A stretch of DNA of 64,000 nt from the NCBI GenBank assembly GCA_001899635.1, contig MKVQ01000019.1, forward strand, positions 130,264-194,263, read 5' to 3'. The notes below the pieces were generated by a model. That model was not told where the DNA came from, did not search any database, and saw only the letters and a list, made by a program, of their open reading frames with translations. The translations under genes and the position numbers were made by a program. How positions within the stretch are numbered: position 1 is the stretch's first letter; each line of letters starts with the position of its first letter. Of the stretch, positions 33,935 through 43,515 are shown piece after piece. This DNA is from Myxococcales bacterium 68-20. Lineage in GTDB: Bacteria; Myxococcota_A; Polyangia; Polyangiales; Polyangiaceae.

Positions 33935-34663
33935 ATGAGCAAAGAGACCCTTCGCATCGCTGCGATCACGGGCGCCGCCGGCGCCCTCGGCAGCGCGCTT
34001 GCCAGAACCCTCGTCGACCGTGGCTACAAGGTTGCGTTGTTCGACACCGAGCACGCGAAGGAGCGCCTCGCCGCGCTCGCCTCGTCCCTCGGAGCCGACA
34101 AGGCATTCGCGTTCGCGAGCGACTTCGCGAGCGACGTCGCCTGGAGCACGGCCCTCGACGCGACGAAGGCTGCGCTCGGCGGCTCCCCCACCCACGCGGC
34201 GCTCGTCGCGGGCGGCTGGGCCGGCGGCCCGGCCGTCCACGACACGAAGGACGAGGCGAGCTACCAGCGGATGATCACGATGAACGTCGACTCGGCGTAC
34301 CGAGCGCTCCGCGCCCTGCTCCCCGCCATGGTGGCAGCGCAGGACGGGAGCATCGTCGTCATCGGGTCACGCGCGGTCGAGCGCCCGTGGACGGCCACGG
34401 GGTCCGCCGCCTACGCCGCGTCGAAAGCGGCCGTCGTCACGATCGCGCAGACCATCGCCCAAGAGGTGCTCGAGCGCGGCGTTCGCATCAACGCGATCCT
34501 GCCGAGCACGATGGACACGCCGGCAAACCGCGCCGACATGCCCGACGCCGACCATTCGAAGTGGGTGTCGCTCTCGTCGGCCGCCGGAGTGATCGCGTTC
34601 CTCCTCTCGGACGAGGCGCGCGACGTCAGCGGCGCGGCGATCCCGGTCTACGGGCGCGCCTGA
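33935..34663 (+). CDS. Short-chain dehydrogenase/reductase
   Basis: The 242-residue enzyme starts at the ATG at 33935. The Rossmann motif is AITGAAGALGSALA (TGxxGxLG). The catalytic set is Ser in VVIGSRAVE, and Tyr-x3-Lys in AAYAASKAA. The usual NNAG is replaced by VAGGWAGG, so the NAG turn is altered; this is seen in some SDRs and does not exclude activity. It probably uses NAD(P)H, with an unknown substrate. It overlaps the convergent hydrolase gene by 16 bp at the 3' end. It follows the EEP gene by 40 bp on the same strand. Confidence 0.88.
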   Translation: MSKETLRIAAITGAAGALGSALARTLVDRGYKVALFDTEHAKERLAALASSLGADKAFAFASDFASDVAWSTALDATKAALGGSPTHAALVAGGWAGGPAVHDTKDEASYQRMITMNVDSAYRALRALLPAMVAAQDGSIVVIGSRAVERPWTATGSAAYAASKAAVVTIAQTIAQEVLERGVRINAILPSTMDTPANRADMPDADHSKWVSLSSAAGVIAFLLSDEARDVSGAAIPVYGRA

Positions 34664-35550
34664 TCGAGAACGCGGGCGAGGGCCCACTCGACGGCGGCGA
34701 CGACGCTCGGATGCCCGCCCGCGCTCGTCACGAGCGCCATGTGCCCGACCGGCGCGCGAAAGTACGCGACCGCGCCGGTGCACCGGCGCGCGAAAGCCTC
34801 GCCGGCTGATGGAGGACAGATCACGCGATCACGGTCGCCGACCACGGCGGCGACCGGCACCTTCACGCTCGCGAGCGAGCGGAGGTAATCGTCCTTCCCG
34901 TCGGCGCTCCGCCACTCACCCTCCGCCACGATGCGTCGCAGATCGCGCAGGAAGCGCTCGGACGCATCGTCGCTCCCGAGCCGAAGGCGGCGCGCCGGGA
35001 CGCCGCCCGCCCGCACCGAGATCGCGAGCAGCGCGCGTGCGATGGCGCGCTTCGCTCCCCAGCGAAGACGCGACCGCTCGATCTCGCGCAGCCAGACGCT
35101 CGCGCCGACGGCAACGACGGCGTCGGCCGCGATCCGCCCCGTGCCCTGCGCCGCGAGGGTGACGTGCCCGCCGAGGGAATGCCCGACCACGAGGACGGGA
35201 TGCCCCTCGCCGCGCGCACGCGCGCAGTCGACGACCGCCGGCAGGTCCTGACGAACGAGGTCGTCGTAGCACCAGCTCGCGCCGGAAGGCGGGCTGCTGT
35301 CGCCGTGACCGCGGAAGTCGAACGCGACGGTACGGAACCCGCGCGCCGCGAGCGCGCTCGAGAGCCCCGGCCGATCGCGGCGGCCGAACGACGACTTGCG
35401 AGCGAACATCGCATGCGCGAGGACGAGCGTGCCGCGAAGGGCGACGCCCTCCGGAGGATCGTCGACGACCGCACGCAGCGTGGCGCCGTCGGACGTGTGA
35501 ATCTCGAGCTCTTCGAAGGACGCACGCGGCGCGAACGTGGTCTGCCGCAT
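34648..35550 (-). CDS. Alpha/beta hydrolase
   Basis: The ATG at 35548-35550 gives a 300-residue protein with the alpha/beta hydrolase fold. The oxyanion/entry strand reads LVLAHAMFARKS; AFDFRGHGDSS marks the cap entry; the nucleophile elbow is VGHSLGGH (Ser); the acid is in VVGDRDRVI; the base His is in PVGHMAL. This completes a Ser-Asp-His triad. Likely activity is an esterase or lipase-like hydrolase in the cytoplasm, since no signal peptide is visible. The frame extends 35 codons upstream without a ribosome site. The 3' end overlaps the convergent SDR gene by 16 bp. Confidence 0.88.
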   Translation of the reverse strand: MRQTTFAPRASFEELEIHTSDGATLRAVVDDPPEGVALRGTLVLAHAMFARKSSFGRRDRPGLSSALAARGFRTVAFDFRGHGDSSPPSGASWCYDDLVRQDLPAVVDCARARGEGHPVLVVGHSLGGHVTLAAQGTGRIAADAVVAVGASVWLREIERSRLRWGAKRAIARALLAISVRAGGVPARRLRLGSDDASERFLRDLRRIVAEGEWRSADGKDDYLRSLASVKVPVAAVVGDRDRVICPPSAGEAFARRCTGAVAYFRAPVGHMALVTSAGGHPSVVAAVEWALARVLDQARP

Positions 35551-35764
35551 GGCCCACGTCTTCCTCCGCCTACCGCGCCGAGGGCCGCCCGCGCCTTCTT
35601 CGCTCATCTGCGACGCTGCCGAACGCCTGGCAGCCTGACGGTCCTCACGCGCCATCGTCGCTCGATCGAAACTGAGCCAGCATCGACACCACGATACACC
35701 GCGCCCGCGCGAACGACGGGGGGCAAGCGAGCCATGCCCGCGCCCGTACGGTCGCGCTCGTGCA

Positions 35765-36826
35765 TCAATCGAGCGCCAGGATCCACGCGCTGTCGCCCGG
35801 CTTCAGACCGAGGCTCGTCGCGGCGCTCTCCTCGAGAGCACACGTGCCGTTCGGCTGCTCGTCGAACGACGCCAGGACCGCTCGAAACCACGGCGCCGCG
35901 CCAGGCTCGATGGCGACGAGCCCCCGTTTCTTCGTCTTCGAGCCGGACGGCAGCAGCGATTCGATCTCGCGACGCTCCGTATCCTTCACGAGGGAGATCT
36001 CGTCGATCATCGCCGTGAAGTGCGGGCCGCCGTCGAACGGGTCGACGCGCTCGGCGTAGCGGAAGCCGATGCGCCGGAGCAGCTTCTCGACGCCGCGCGT
36101 CTGTGCGCCGACCTTTCCGATCACGTCCTGCGCCTGCTGCGGGAGAAGCGAGGCGTAGATGGTGCCTTCCGGGAAGAGGCCACGGATGAACTCCTTGTTC
36201 ATCCGCGAGAGCTTGTCCGCCTCGGCGTAGGTGAGATCGGTGAAGTGCCGGCCGAGCGCATCCCAGAGGTGGCTCGTGCCGTCCTTCTCCAGCGGCGGGA
36301 GGAGCTCGGCGAGCACCTCGTCGCGGAACCACTCTCGGTGCATCTTCAGGTAGAGGAAGCGCACGTACGAGAGGAAGGTGCCGAGCCGCTCCGGCACCCG
36401 CCGGTAGTCCGGGTGGAGGACGAGACCGCCGATCTCCGTCGGACCGTTGTACGAGTAGCCGATGCTCAGGGCGGTGTGCTTGAAGTGCTTGTCGAGCGTC
36501 GCCGAGTACCGCTCCTCGTCGATGACGTCGAGATAGATGTAAGGCGCATCTTTCCGGCCGAGCTGGCCGAAGATCATCGATGTGCCGATGATGAGGTCCT
36601 TCCGCCGATCGACCAGGACGAAGACGTACTGCCGGCGCTTCGGGTCCTTGATCGCTCCGGTGAAGCTCTTCTGCGACAGCGAGAGGATCTGCTGCACGCC
36701 CTCGCGTTGGTCCGGGAGGTTCACCGTGTTGAGGTGCCGCGCGATGGCGAGGATTTGCTCTTCGTCCGCCTCGACGGCACCACGGATCTCGTAGAGAGGT
36801 CCTTCGGGTGCGCGCATGAAATCCAT
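35765..36826 (-). CDS. Arginine N-succinyltransferase-like protein (AstA family)
   Basis: The ATG at 36824-36826 gives a 353-residue protein of the AstA family, acyltransferases that move a succinyl group from succinyl-CoA to the alpha-amino group of arginine in the AST catabolic pathway. Family-like stretches: AVEADEEQILAIARHLNTVN, HKHFKHTALSIGYSYNGPTEIGGLVLHPDYR, and DVIGKVGAQTRGVEKLLRRIGF. GGLVLHPDYR is typical of the GNAT-like fold of AstA. No other ast genes (astB-E) are adjacent, so it may act on another amine or peptide. It is divergent from the metal-transport pair, with 153 bp between the starts. Confidence 0.8.
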   Translation of the reverse strand: MDFMRAPEGPLYEIRGAVEADEEQILAIARHLNTVNLPDQREGVQQILSLSQKSFTGAIKDPKRRQYVFVLVDRRKDLIIGTSMIFGQLGRKDAPYIYLDVIDEERYSATLDKHFKHTALSIGYSYNGPTEIGGLVLHPDYRRVPERLGTFLSYVRFLYLKMHREWFRDEVLAELLPPLEKDGTSHLWDALGRHFTDLTYAEADKLSRMNKEFIRGLFPEGTIYASLLPQQAQDVIGKVGAQTRGVEKLLRRIGFRYAERVDPFDGGPHFTAMIDEISLVKDTERREIESLLPSGSKTKKRGLVAIEPGAAPWFRAVLASFDEQPNGTCALEESAATSLGLKPGDSAWILALD

Positions 36827-36979
36827 GGGGGAGAGCTCGAACGAGAACGAGGAAGACGCTCTTACTACCACATGCCGGCGCTCGACATAGCTTGCGCTCG
36901 TGCCGCAGCTCCTTCGCCCCGCAAAAACGGGCCGGACCTCGTCCCTCCAGGCCCTCGGACGCCCTGCTAATGTAGCCGC

Positions 36980-37897
36980 GTGCGCTGGCTCGCTTGCGTC
37001 GTGCTCCTCACCTTGCTGGCCGTGCTCCCTGGCTGCGCCAGAGGATGCGGCAAGCCGGACGCCGATCCCGAGCGCATGCGCGTGACGGTCTCGATCTTCC
37101 CGCTCTACGACCTCGCACGGCGCATCGCGGGGCCGGACGCCGACGTCACGCTCCTCATCCAGCCGGGCCGAAACGAGCACTCCTTCGATCCGACGCCGAG
37201 GGACATCGAGACCGTCGCGAAGTCCAAGGTCGGCGTCATGATCGGGCTCGGCCTCGACACGTGGATGGAGAAGCTGATGAAGGATGCTGCGCCGAACGCG
37301 AGCATCCTGAAGGTCGGCGACCACGTCCCGACGCGCACGATCGAGAACGACCCGATCGGCGCCGACGAGCACGACCACGAAGCGAAGGGCGCCAAGGACC
37401 CGCACGTCTGGCTCGACCCGCAGCGTGCTCGGGCCATCGTGCGTGCGATCGCGCAGGAGCTCGGCCGCGTCGACGCCACTCACGCCACGGGCTACCGCGA
37501 GCGTGCCGCCGAGCTCGACGCGTCGCTCGTCGCGCTCGACAAGGAAGCCGAGGCACGCCTCGGGGCGCTGAAGCAACGCAGCTTCGTGACGTTCCACGGG
37601 AGCTTCAGCTACTTCGCGGAACGCTACCGGCTGAACATCCTCGCCGTCATCGAGCCGTTCCCGGGCTCGCAGCCGACCGGCGAATACGTGTCGAAGGTCC
37701 TCGCCGTGATCAAGGAGAAGAAGGTCCCGGCGCTCTTCAGCGAGCCGCAGCTCGACCCGCGGCCTGCGAGGATCCTCGCAGAGGAGGCGAAGATCCCGCT
37801 CGGCGTCCTCGATCCGGTCGGCGGAGGTCCCGAGACGGACTCGTACGAGAAGATGATCCGGTTCGACATCGCCCAGCTCGAAAAGCACCTCCGATGA
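36980..37897 (+). CDS. Metal ABC transporter substrate-binding lipoprotein (ZnuA-like)
   Basis: The gene starts at the GTG at 36980. The 305-residue precursor has a lipoprotein signal (LLTLLAVLPGC). It belongs to the cluster A-1 metal-binding proteins that capture zinc or manganese. Ligand residues are visible: the first His in GRNEHSFDPTP, a His/Asp-rich loop GADEHDHEAKGAKDPHVW, the second His in TFHGSFSYF and the acidic residue in FSEPQLDP. The long His loop favours zinc, but manganese cannot be excluded. It overlaps the ATPase gene by four bases, so the two are translationally coupled. A membrane permease gene is missing from the locus. Confidence 0.92.
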   Translation: MRWLACVVLLTLLAVLPGCARGCGKPDADPERMRVTVSIFPLYDLARRIAGPDADVTLLIQPGRNEHSFDPTPRDIETVAKSKVGVMIGLGLDTWMEKLMKDAAPNASILKVGDHVPTRTIENDPIGADEHDHEAKGAKDPHVWLDPQRARAIVRAIAQELGRVDATHATGYRERAAELDASLVALDKEAEARLGALKQRSFVTFHGSFSYFAERYRLNILAVIEPFPGSQPTGEYVSKVLAVIKEKKVPALFSEPQLDPRPARILAEEAKIPLGVLDPVGGGPETDSYEKMIRFDIAQLEKHLR

Positions 37898-38850
37898 GCT
37901 CGACTCCGCCCGGTGAAAGGCCGCGTCTGAGCGGCAGCGAGGCGAACGAGACAGGCGGCAGCGAGCCCAACGAGACAAGCGCCGCAAGCGGGACGGAGTC
38001 GGTCCCGCCGGCGGAGCGATCGGGCCCGCGGAGCATGGGGCTCGGTCCGGCGTCGCGGAAGCCCGTCGTTCGCACGACACCGTTTCTCGGGACGCTACCG
38101 CCCGACGACGCGCCGCGCGTCCTCGACATCCGCAACGTCGGCAAGCGCTTCGGTGACAAGGTCGTCCTCGAGAACGTCACCTTTCACCTGCCGATCGGAG
38201 AGTTCCTCTGTCTCTGCGGACCGAACGGTGCCGGCAAGAGCACGCTGCTCAAAGCCATCCTCGGCCTGATTCATCCCGACACGGGGACGATCACGATCTC
38301 GGGCCTGCCGGTGGAGAAGGGGCGCTCCAAGGTCGGCTACGTCCCTCAGCGGAAAGCATTCGATCGCGACTTCCCCGCGTCCCCCATCGAGGTGATCGTC
38401 GCCAACCTCCGCGGACGATGGCCCCTCCGCATCCGCGACGACGAGCGGGAGCTCGCGATGGCGATGCTGGAGCGGACCGGCGCGACGGACATCGCCAACT
38501 CGCGGATGCGCGATCTGTCCGGCGGCGAGACGCAGCGAGTGTTCCTCGCCCGAGCGCTCGCCACGAAGCCGGAGCTCCTCATCCTCGACGAGCCGACCGC
38601 AGGCGTCGACGTCGGAGGGCGCGCGGCCATCATCGATCTGATGGCCGAGATCAGCGCCTCCGATTCGATCGCGGCCATCCTCGTCACGCACAACCTCCAG
38701 GCGATCGCGCGCTGCGCGGAGCGGGTCGTCTACCTGGAGAAGACGGTGAAGGCCTGGGGGCTATGGAGCGAGCTGTCGAGCGAGCGGGAGCTCACCGCCA
38801 TCCAGATCGCATCCGGGGACCATCAGGCCATCCAGCTCGACGGCGACTGA
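37894..38850 (+). CDS. Metal ABC transporter ATP-binding protein (ZnuC-like)
   Basis: The 318-residue protein starts at the ATG at 37894, overlapping the substrate-binding gene's stop. An unusual N-terminal extension of about 70 residues, rich in Ser/Pro/Glu, precedes the ABC domain. Motifs: Walker A GPNGAGKST, Q loop YVPQRKAFD, signature LSGGETQRVFLA, Walker B LLILDEPTAGVD and H loop VTHN. It should drive import through a ZnuB-type permease, but no such gene follows; the next gene encodes a TonB-like protein. The permease must be elsewhere or the transporter is split. Confidence 0.9.
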   Translation: MSSTPPGERPRLSGSEANETGGSEPNETSAASGTESVPPAERSGPRSMGLGPASRKPVVRTTPFLGTLPPDDAPRVLDIRNVGKRFGDKVVLENVTFHLPIGEFLCLCGPNGAGKSTLLKAILGLIHPDTGTITISGLPVEKGRSKVGYVPQRKAFDRDFPASPIEVIVANLRGRWPLRIRDDERELAMAMLERTGATDIANSRMRDLSGGETQRVFLARALATKPELLILDEPTAGVDVGGRAAIIDLMAEISASDSIAAILVTHNLQAIARCAERVVYLEKTVKAWGLWSELSSERELTAIQIASGDHQAIQLDGD

Positions 38851-39033
38851 GGCACGACGCGACCGTCGCGTCCTGCGACGAGGCGCACGCCCCGGGGAGC
38901 TCCTCCATGGAATCAATGGGTATTTCACCACCGCGACACCTGGCCGGCCTGTATGGAAGGCCCCACCTGTGGGTGCTAGCGTAATCAGGCTGGACGCGTC
39001 GCAGCCAAAGCCGCACGCTTCTGATTGAACGCA

Positions 39034-40773
39034 ATGCTGCGCGCCCCCGAGACCCCGCTCATCCTGTGGATCTGCGCGGCCGTGTGCGCTCATTTCATGT
39101 TCGCAGAAGGCGGCAACCAGGTCGCGACCTACCACGAGGACCGCAGCTACATCTTCGAGATGGGCACGCGCGCGCGCAGCGCTGCGCACGGCAAGGACCA
39201 GACGTTCGAGATCATCACGACCGAAGAAGGTCAGCCGGCCGACGAGACTCCCGAGGAGCCTCCGCCGCCCCCTGAGGCGAAAAAGAAAGACGAGAAGAAG
39301 CCCGAGCCGGAGGCTCCGAAGCATCCGAACGAGCCGAAGAAGCCCGAGGAGCCTCCGAAGCCGGAGGTGAAGATCGTCTCCAAGGACGAAGACCCGCTCA
39401 AGAAGCTCGACGAGATCCCGCTGAAGCAAGACAACCGCATCGCGGTGAAGCAGCACGCGCAGAAGAACCAGGAGGACAATCCGAACGCCAAGTTCATCGC
39501 CGACGACGCGAACAAGGTCGAGGAGGAGACGGTCGCGACCCAGACGTCCCACGATCAGGACGATCCGAACCCCACCCCGGGCTCGAACAAGACCGCCGGG
39601 CCGAAGGACAACGTCGGCGACAGCGACCGGACGAAGATCGCCGATAGCGACGAGCACAAGGGCGAGAAGGACAAGGCGCCGGGAGAGAAGGGCACCGAGT
39701 TCGAGGTCCAGCGCGAGGCCAGGCCGATCGAAAAGGCGCAGGCGCCCGTCGCGGTGAGTCAGGCCCCGCCCGCGGAGCAGACCCCGCGCTCGGGCGGTGA
39801 CGGCCGTGCCCCGTCGATGGTCGCCCCGAACCAGCCCCCGCCGCAGCTCGCCCCGGGCGCGCCGCCTGCGGAGGCGCCCGACGTCGCGCCGGGCTCCCAT
39901 GGCTCGTTCGTGTTCAACCCGATCCGCCCAGGCGCGGAGTCGGAGTCGAGCGCGGGCGTTCCCGGAACGACCAACCAGAGGCCGCCGGTCGCGCAGAACA
40001 AGTCGAACACGAAGTGGCTCGGCCTTGGCGGGGCACCGGGACCGGGACAGGTGAACATCAACCTCTCGCATACGGGCATGGTCGCTGCCGTCGGCGTCGA
40101 TCAGCTACGGAAGGAGCGCGTGGCGGACGGCGAGCGCCGCAAGAGCGAGCACCGCGGGTCGTGGACGGCGTCGAACTTCGAGCGGTGGCGCAACGCGATC
40201 GAGAACTACGTGTCGACCGTGAAGCCCGGCAACCAGACCGCGCTCAACACCGCGGCGGTCCCGTTCGCGTCGTACCTCAACACCATTCACAACCGCATCC
40301 ACCCCATCTTCGCGGACAGCTTCCTCGGGTCGCTCGGCAACCTCCCGAGGACGCATCCGATGAACAACCCGAAGATGGTCACGCGCCTCGAGATCGTCGT
40401 GAGCCCCAAAGAGGGCCGGATCGTGAAGATGGGCATCGTGAAGACGAGCGGCATCACCGCGTTCGACGTCGCGGCGCTCGACAGTGTCCATCGCGCTCAG
40501 CCGTTCGGGCCGGCGCCAGGCGCGATCGTCTCGCCGGACGGCAACGTCTACCTCCACTGGGAGTTCCACCGTGACGAGGTCTTCGCGTGCTCCACCATGC
40601 ATGCGCGGCCGTTCATGTTGAACACTCCCGCGAAGCCGCCGGTCGAGCCGGAGCCGCCGGGCGGGCCGAACCCGAAGAGCCCGACGCACGAGCGCGGCGC
40701 GCCTCCGCCGGTGAACATCAACGAGAGCCGCGAGGGCGCGCTTCCCCCTCGCCGGCTCCCGGCGCGCGGCTGA
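39034..40773 (+). CDS. TonB-like proline/lysine-rich envelope protein
   Basis: The ATG at 39034 gives a 579-residue protein. A membrane helix near the N terminus (LILWICAAVCAHFMF) anchors it. A long linker (about 55-320) is rich in Pro, Lys, Glu and Asp (EEPPPPPEAKKKDEKKPEP; later PPAEAPDVAPG), as in TonB proteins that span the periplasm. The C-terminal domain (about 390-520) has TonB_C-like features: MVTRLEIVVSPKEGRIVKMGIVKTSG and VAALDSVHRAQPFG. It may transmit proton-motive energy to an outer-membrane receptor or serve as an AgmX-like structural protein. ExbB/ExbD genes are not adjacent. Confidence 0.72.
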   Translation: MLRAPETPLILWICAAVCAHFMFAEGGNQVATYHEDRSYIFEMGTRARSAAHGKDQTFEIITTEEGQPADETPEEPPPPPEAKKKDEKKPEPEAPKHPNEPKKPEEPPKPEVKIVSKDEDPLKKLDEIPLKQDNRIAVKQHAQKNQEDNPNAKFIADDANKVEEETVATQTSHDQDDPNPTPGSNKTAGPKDNVGDSDRTKIADSDEHKGEKDKAPGEKGTEFEVQREARPIEKAQAPVAVSQAPPAEQTPRSGGDGRAPSMVAPNQPPPQLAPGAPPAEAPDVAPGSHGSFVFNPIRPGAESESSAGVPGTTNQRPPVAQNKSNTKWLGLGGAPGPGQVNINLSHTGMVAAVGVDQLRKERVADGERRKSEHRGSWTASNFERWRNAIENYVSTVKPGNQTALNTAAVPFASYLNTIHNRIHPIFADSFLGSLGNLPRTHPMNNPKMVTRLEIVVSPKEGRIVKMGIVKTSGITAFDVAALDSVHRAQPFGPAPGAIVSPDGNVYLHWEFHRDEVFACSTMHARPFMLNTPAKPPVEPEPPGGPNPKSPTHERGAPPPVNINESREGALPPRRLPARG

Positions 40774-40862
40774 GCGCGGGCGGCTGGCCGCGGCTGAGAT
40801 CTTCCTCGATCCCCCGGGGTAGTTCGCGCTCCGGGCCCGAATCGTTGTAACCTGTCACGGCA

Positions 40863-41924
40863 TTGGAGACGGAGTCGCCGGGTAGTCGCACGACCATCGG
40901 ATGGGCCGGCAGCGCGCTGATCCTCACCGGTGTCGTCGCGCTCGTCGCGAAGATCGCCGGCGTGATCGTGGCGCCCGGCTCGCGCGGCATCCTGAGCGGC
41001 AGGGTGGTGAGCGCCCTCGACGTGGTGTCCGGCGCGCTGGCGTACACGCTCACGGCCCTGCTCGTCGCGCTCGTGTGCGCGGCGTCCTTCGAGCTCGCGC
41101 GCGCTCGCAACGTGAACGTCCTCGCGCGGGGCACCGTGGTCGCCGTGTCGGGCCTCATCGTCGCGCTGGCCTCGCCTGCCGTCATCGAGCGTCTGGGCAT
41201 GCTCCCATCGCTCGCGCTGGCAGTCATCACGAGCCTCGTCGCACTGCTCGCGGGCATCGTCGTCATTCGCTCCCCGGAGACGCGCGCGGTGGGCGGCGTC
41301 CTCACGCTGCTCGCGATCTGCGGGCTCCTACGCATCGTCGCTTGGGAGACCTCCGCGGTCAGCTTCGAGCGCGCCAGTCATCGACTGCACGAGATCGCTC
41401 GCGGGTTCTCGACCGCGGCAGTGACGCTGCAGGCGATCGCCGTGCTCCTCGCAGCGGCGTGGATCGGTACGCGCTCGAAGTGGCGTGGACGCCTCCTCTC
41501 GAACCTCTCCGTCCTGCTCGCGTTCGGGATCACGTGGCTGGCAGCACGCGCAAGCGACCAGGCGTCGTCGATCGAGGCCATTCTCCACGCGACGTTGCCG
41601 CGCGCCGCTGGGCTGCCGGCGCCTTACGTGGTCGGCTCGATCGGCGCGTTCCTCGTGCCGGCGTCGATCCTGCTCGCGGGCGTCGCGCTCCTCCAACGAT
41701 CACCATCACGATCGCAATCGCCCGCGGTGCTCGCATCGCTCGCGCTCGCGCTGCTCTCGCACGGCGCATTCGACGTCCCGCTGCATGCGCTGCTCGTCAC
41801 CGCGAGCGCCCAGTGGGCGATGCTCGCAATGACCGACGATCGCGCGCTGTCGATCTCGCCCGCGCAGCGCCGGAACGAGCGGGTCGCGCCACCGCGCGCG
41901 CCCAGCACGACCGAGAGCGCCTGA
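40863..41924 (+). CDS. Multi-pass membrane protein of unknown function
   Basis: A TTG start at 40863 gives a 353-residue protein with about nine hydrophobic segments spread along its whole length (ALILTGVVALVAKIAGVIVA, ALAYTLTALLVALVCAASF, LALAVITSLVALLAGIVVI and others). No conserved polar motif, transporter signature or enzyme site is visible. The C-terminal tail is polar. It begins 90 bp after the TonB-like gene, so co-transcription is possible. The gene ends before two strong hairpins and the convergent Cys-rich lipoprotein gene. I cannot name a family. Confidence 0.65.
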   Translation: METESPGSRTTIGWAGSALILTGVVALVAKIAGVIVAPGSRGILSGRVVSALDVVSGALAYTLTALLVALVCAASFELARARNVNVLARGTVVAVSGLIVALASPAVIERLGMLPSLALAVITSLVALLAGIVVIRSPETRAVGGVLTLLAICGLLRIVAWETSAVSFERASHRLHEIARGFSTAAVTLQAIAVLLAAAWIGTRSKWRGRLLSNLSVLLAFGITWLAARASDQASSIEAILHATLPRAAGLPAPYVVGSIGAFLVPASILLAGVALLQRSPSRSQSPAVLASLALALLSHGAFDVPLHALLVTASAQWAMLAMTDDRALSISPAQRRNERVAPPRAPSTTESA

Positions 41925-41930
41925 TCTCGA

Positions 41931-41953
41931 CCCCGGCGCATCTCGCGCCGGGG
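41931..41953. terminator. Hairpin between convergent genes
   Basis: CCCCGGCGC/GCGCCGGGG, a perfect 9-bp stem with a 5-base loop, starts 7 bases after the membrane-protein stop. It is the first of two stems in this gap. Confidence 0.55.
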
Positions 41954-42000
41954 CCGTACGTTCGATCCGTTCTGCGCTCGTCGAAAGAGAAGGGCCTCGT

Positions 42001-42029
42001 CGCGTGCGTGATCATCGATCACGCACGCG
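42001..42029. terminator. Second hairpin between convergent genes
   Basis: CGCGTGCGTGATC and GATCACGCACGCG form a perfect 13-bp stem around a 3-base loop, 11 bp from the stop of the convergent lipoprotein gene. It is a likely bidirectional barrier for transcription, although neither side has a long T run. Confidence 0.55.
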
Positions 42030-42039
42030 TACGGCTCCT

Positions 42040-43122
42040 TCAGCGATCCGGCGTCCAGCAGCCGATATCGTAAGGCTGCGGCTGACCAGGCGCGCTCGGC
42101 TTCCCGAGCTTGTAGAGGCCGACGCAATGGTTCTTCGGGAGGGCCTCGTTCGCGTCGTCGCTTCGGCAGCCAATCGCGTCGCGGGCCGGGCTCTCGATCG
42201 ACTTCGGGCAGTCGGCGCACGAGTCGACCTTCTTCGTGCAGGCCTTCTCGGTCGTGTACTGGCCCCCCGTGCAGACGCTCCCCTCGGAGCAGTCCGAATC
42301 GGCGCGGCACGGCGAGCAGAGCGAGCCGTCACCGACGCACCGCTGCGCGCGCGGGTAGCAAACCTTCGCGCCGATGCCGGGGTCCGCGCAGCGAGCCTCC
42401 AACGGGCAGCTCGCATTGCCGTCGCACTCGGGTGCGCAGAAGCCGGCTCCGTCCACGTCCTGGACGCAGTGCTGGGTCTTGCCGAGGATCGGCGGGCAAT
42501 CGAGATCGACCTTGCAGGTGGAGCAGTACGACCGGCGGAGGCACACCTTCTGGACCTCGCCGAAGCCCTTACGCTTCGCCGTCTTCGCGTTCGGCGTCCG
42601 ATTGACTGTCCCGCACCAGAAACCAGCACCGCAGTCGCTATCGGCCTCGCACTCGTAACGCGTGCAGTATGCATCTGCATCGGTCGGCGACTCGGCGTAG
42701 CAGTAGAAGGCCTGCTCCCCGTCGCAGCCAGGGTTCTCGATACCGAGGTTCGCCTGACACTTCGAGCCCCACTGCCCGCTCGGCTTCTTCTTGAGCGGCT
42801 CACCGTCGGCGCCAACCGCGGTGTTCTGGATGCAGAATGGAGACTCCGCACCGGTGTCCGTGCACGTGTAGCCGAACGGACAGCTCGTCGCCGGATCGGC
42901 GTTCGAGCTGCACGTCTTGCGACACTTCATTTCCCCATCGAGCGGAAGACAGGTGTTACCCGCCGCGCACTTGGCGCTGTCACAGGTGGTGGCCGGCGCA
43001 GGATCGGAAGCGCACGCGGCAAGCACCGCCACACCGCCAACGATCAGCGCGAATGTAGAAGAGAGAAAGGTCGCGAAGGAGCTTCTCGAACCGACGATCA
43101 TGTGGCGCAAATACCGCCGCAT
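42040..43122 (-). CDS. Cys-rich lipoprotein
   Basis: The start is one of two nearby ATGs (43122 or 43101). The ~361-residue precursor has a signal peptide with a lipobox (VAVLAAC) and about 32 cysteines in EGF-like or follistatin-like spacing: ADSDCGAGFWCG, DLDCPPILGKTQHC, CDGNASCPLEARC, ADSDCSEGSVC. The repeats DSDC-x(4-6)-C recur through the protein, suggesting several small disulfide-knotted modules on the cell surface. It is divergent from the redox gene cluster that starts at 43516, and the 390-bp gap between them should contain both promoters. Function is unknown; the disulfide content fits with the thiol-redox genes next door. Confidence 0.75.
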   Translation of the reverse strand: MRRYLRHMIVGSRSSFATFLSSTFALIVGGVAVLAACASDPAPATTCDSAKCAAGNTCLPLDGEMKCRKTCSSNADPATSCPFGYTCTDTGAESPFCIQNTAVGADGEPLKKKPSGQWGSKCQANLGIENPGCDGEQAFYCYAESPTDADAYCTRYECEADSDCGAGFWCGTVNRTPNAKTAKRKGFGEVQKVCLRRSYCSTCKVDLDCPPILGKTQHCVQDVDGAGFCAPECDGNASCPLEARCADPGIGAKVCYPRAQRCVGDGSLCSPCRADSDCSEGSVCTGGQYTTEKACTKKVDSCADCPKSIESPARDAIGCRSDDANEALPKNHCVGLYKLGKPSAPGQPQPYDIGCWTPDR

Positions 43123-43515
43123 GAAGAGCGGCACAAGCGCTCGCACGAGTGATCTCTTGCGGTCGTGATTGACGCATCGAGGCGACGAAGTCGCAACGCA
43201 GGCGGCACCGAACCACGCACACCTCGGTGCACACTGCGGCCACGTTCGACGAGTACCGATGGCGCACCACCCAAATCTCAGGGACGCGTCCGAGACGCAC
43301 TTTTCCGTGACCCGAAAACGCGCCGCCGACGACAGGATCTCGAAACGTTCGGCGAGCGCCCGACAAAGCAGATGGCCCCGTTTGACGAGCCGGCACGTAG
43401 AGGCAAAATCAAAGGAGAGGCTGCTTGACGAGCGCGTGCGTGGAGGTACCCTCCCGCCCGCAAACGTGGCGCCCTATCGGCGTCCTCCCTGCGTTCTCCT
43501 TCCGAGGCGGCACCC

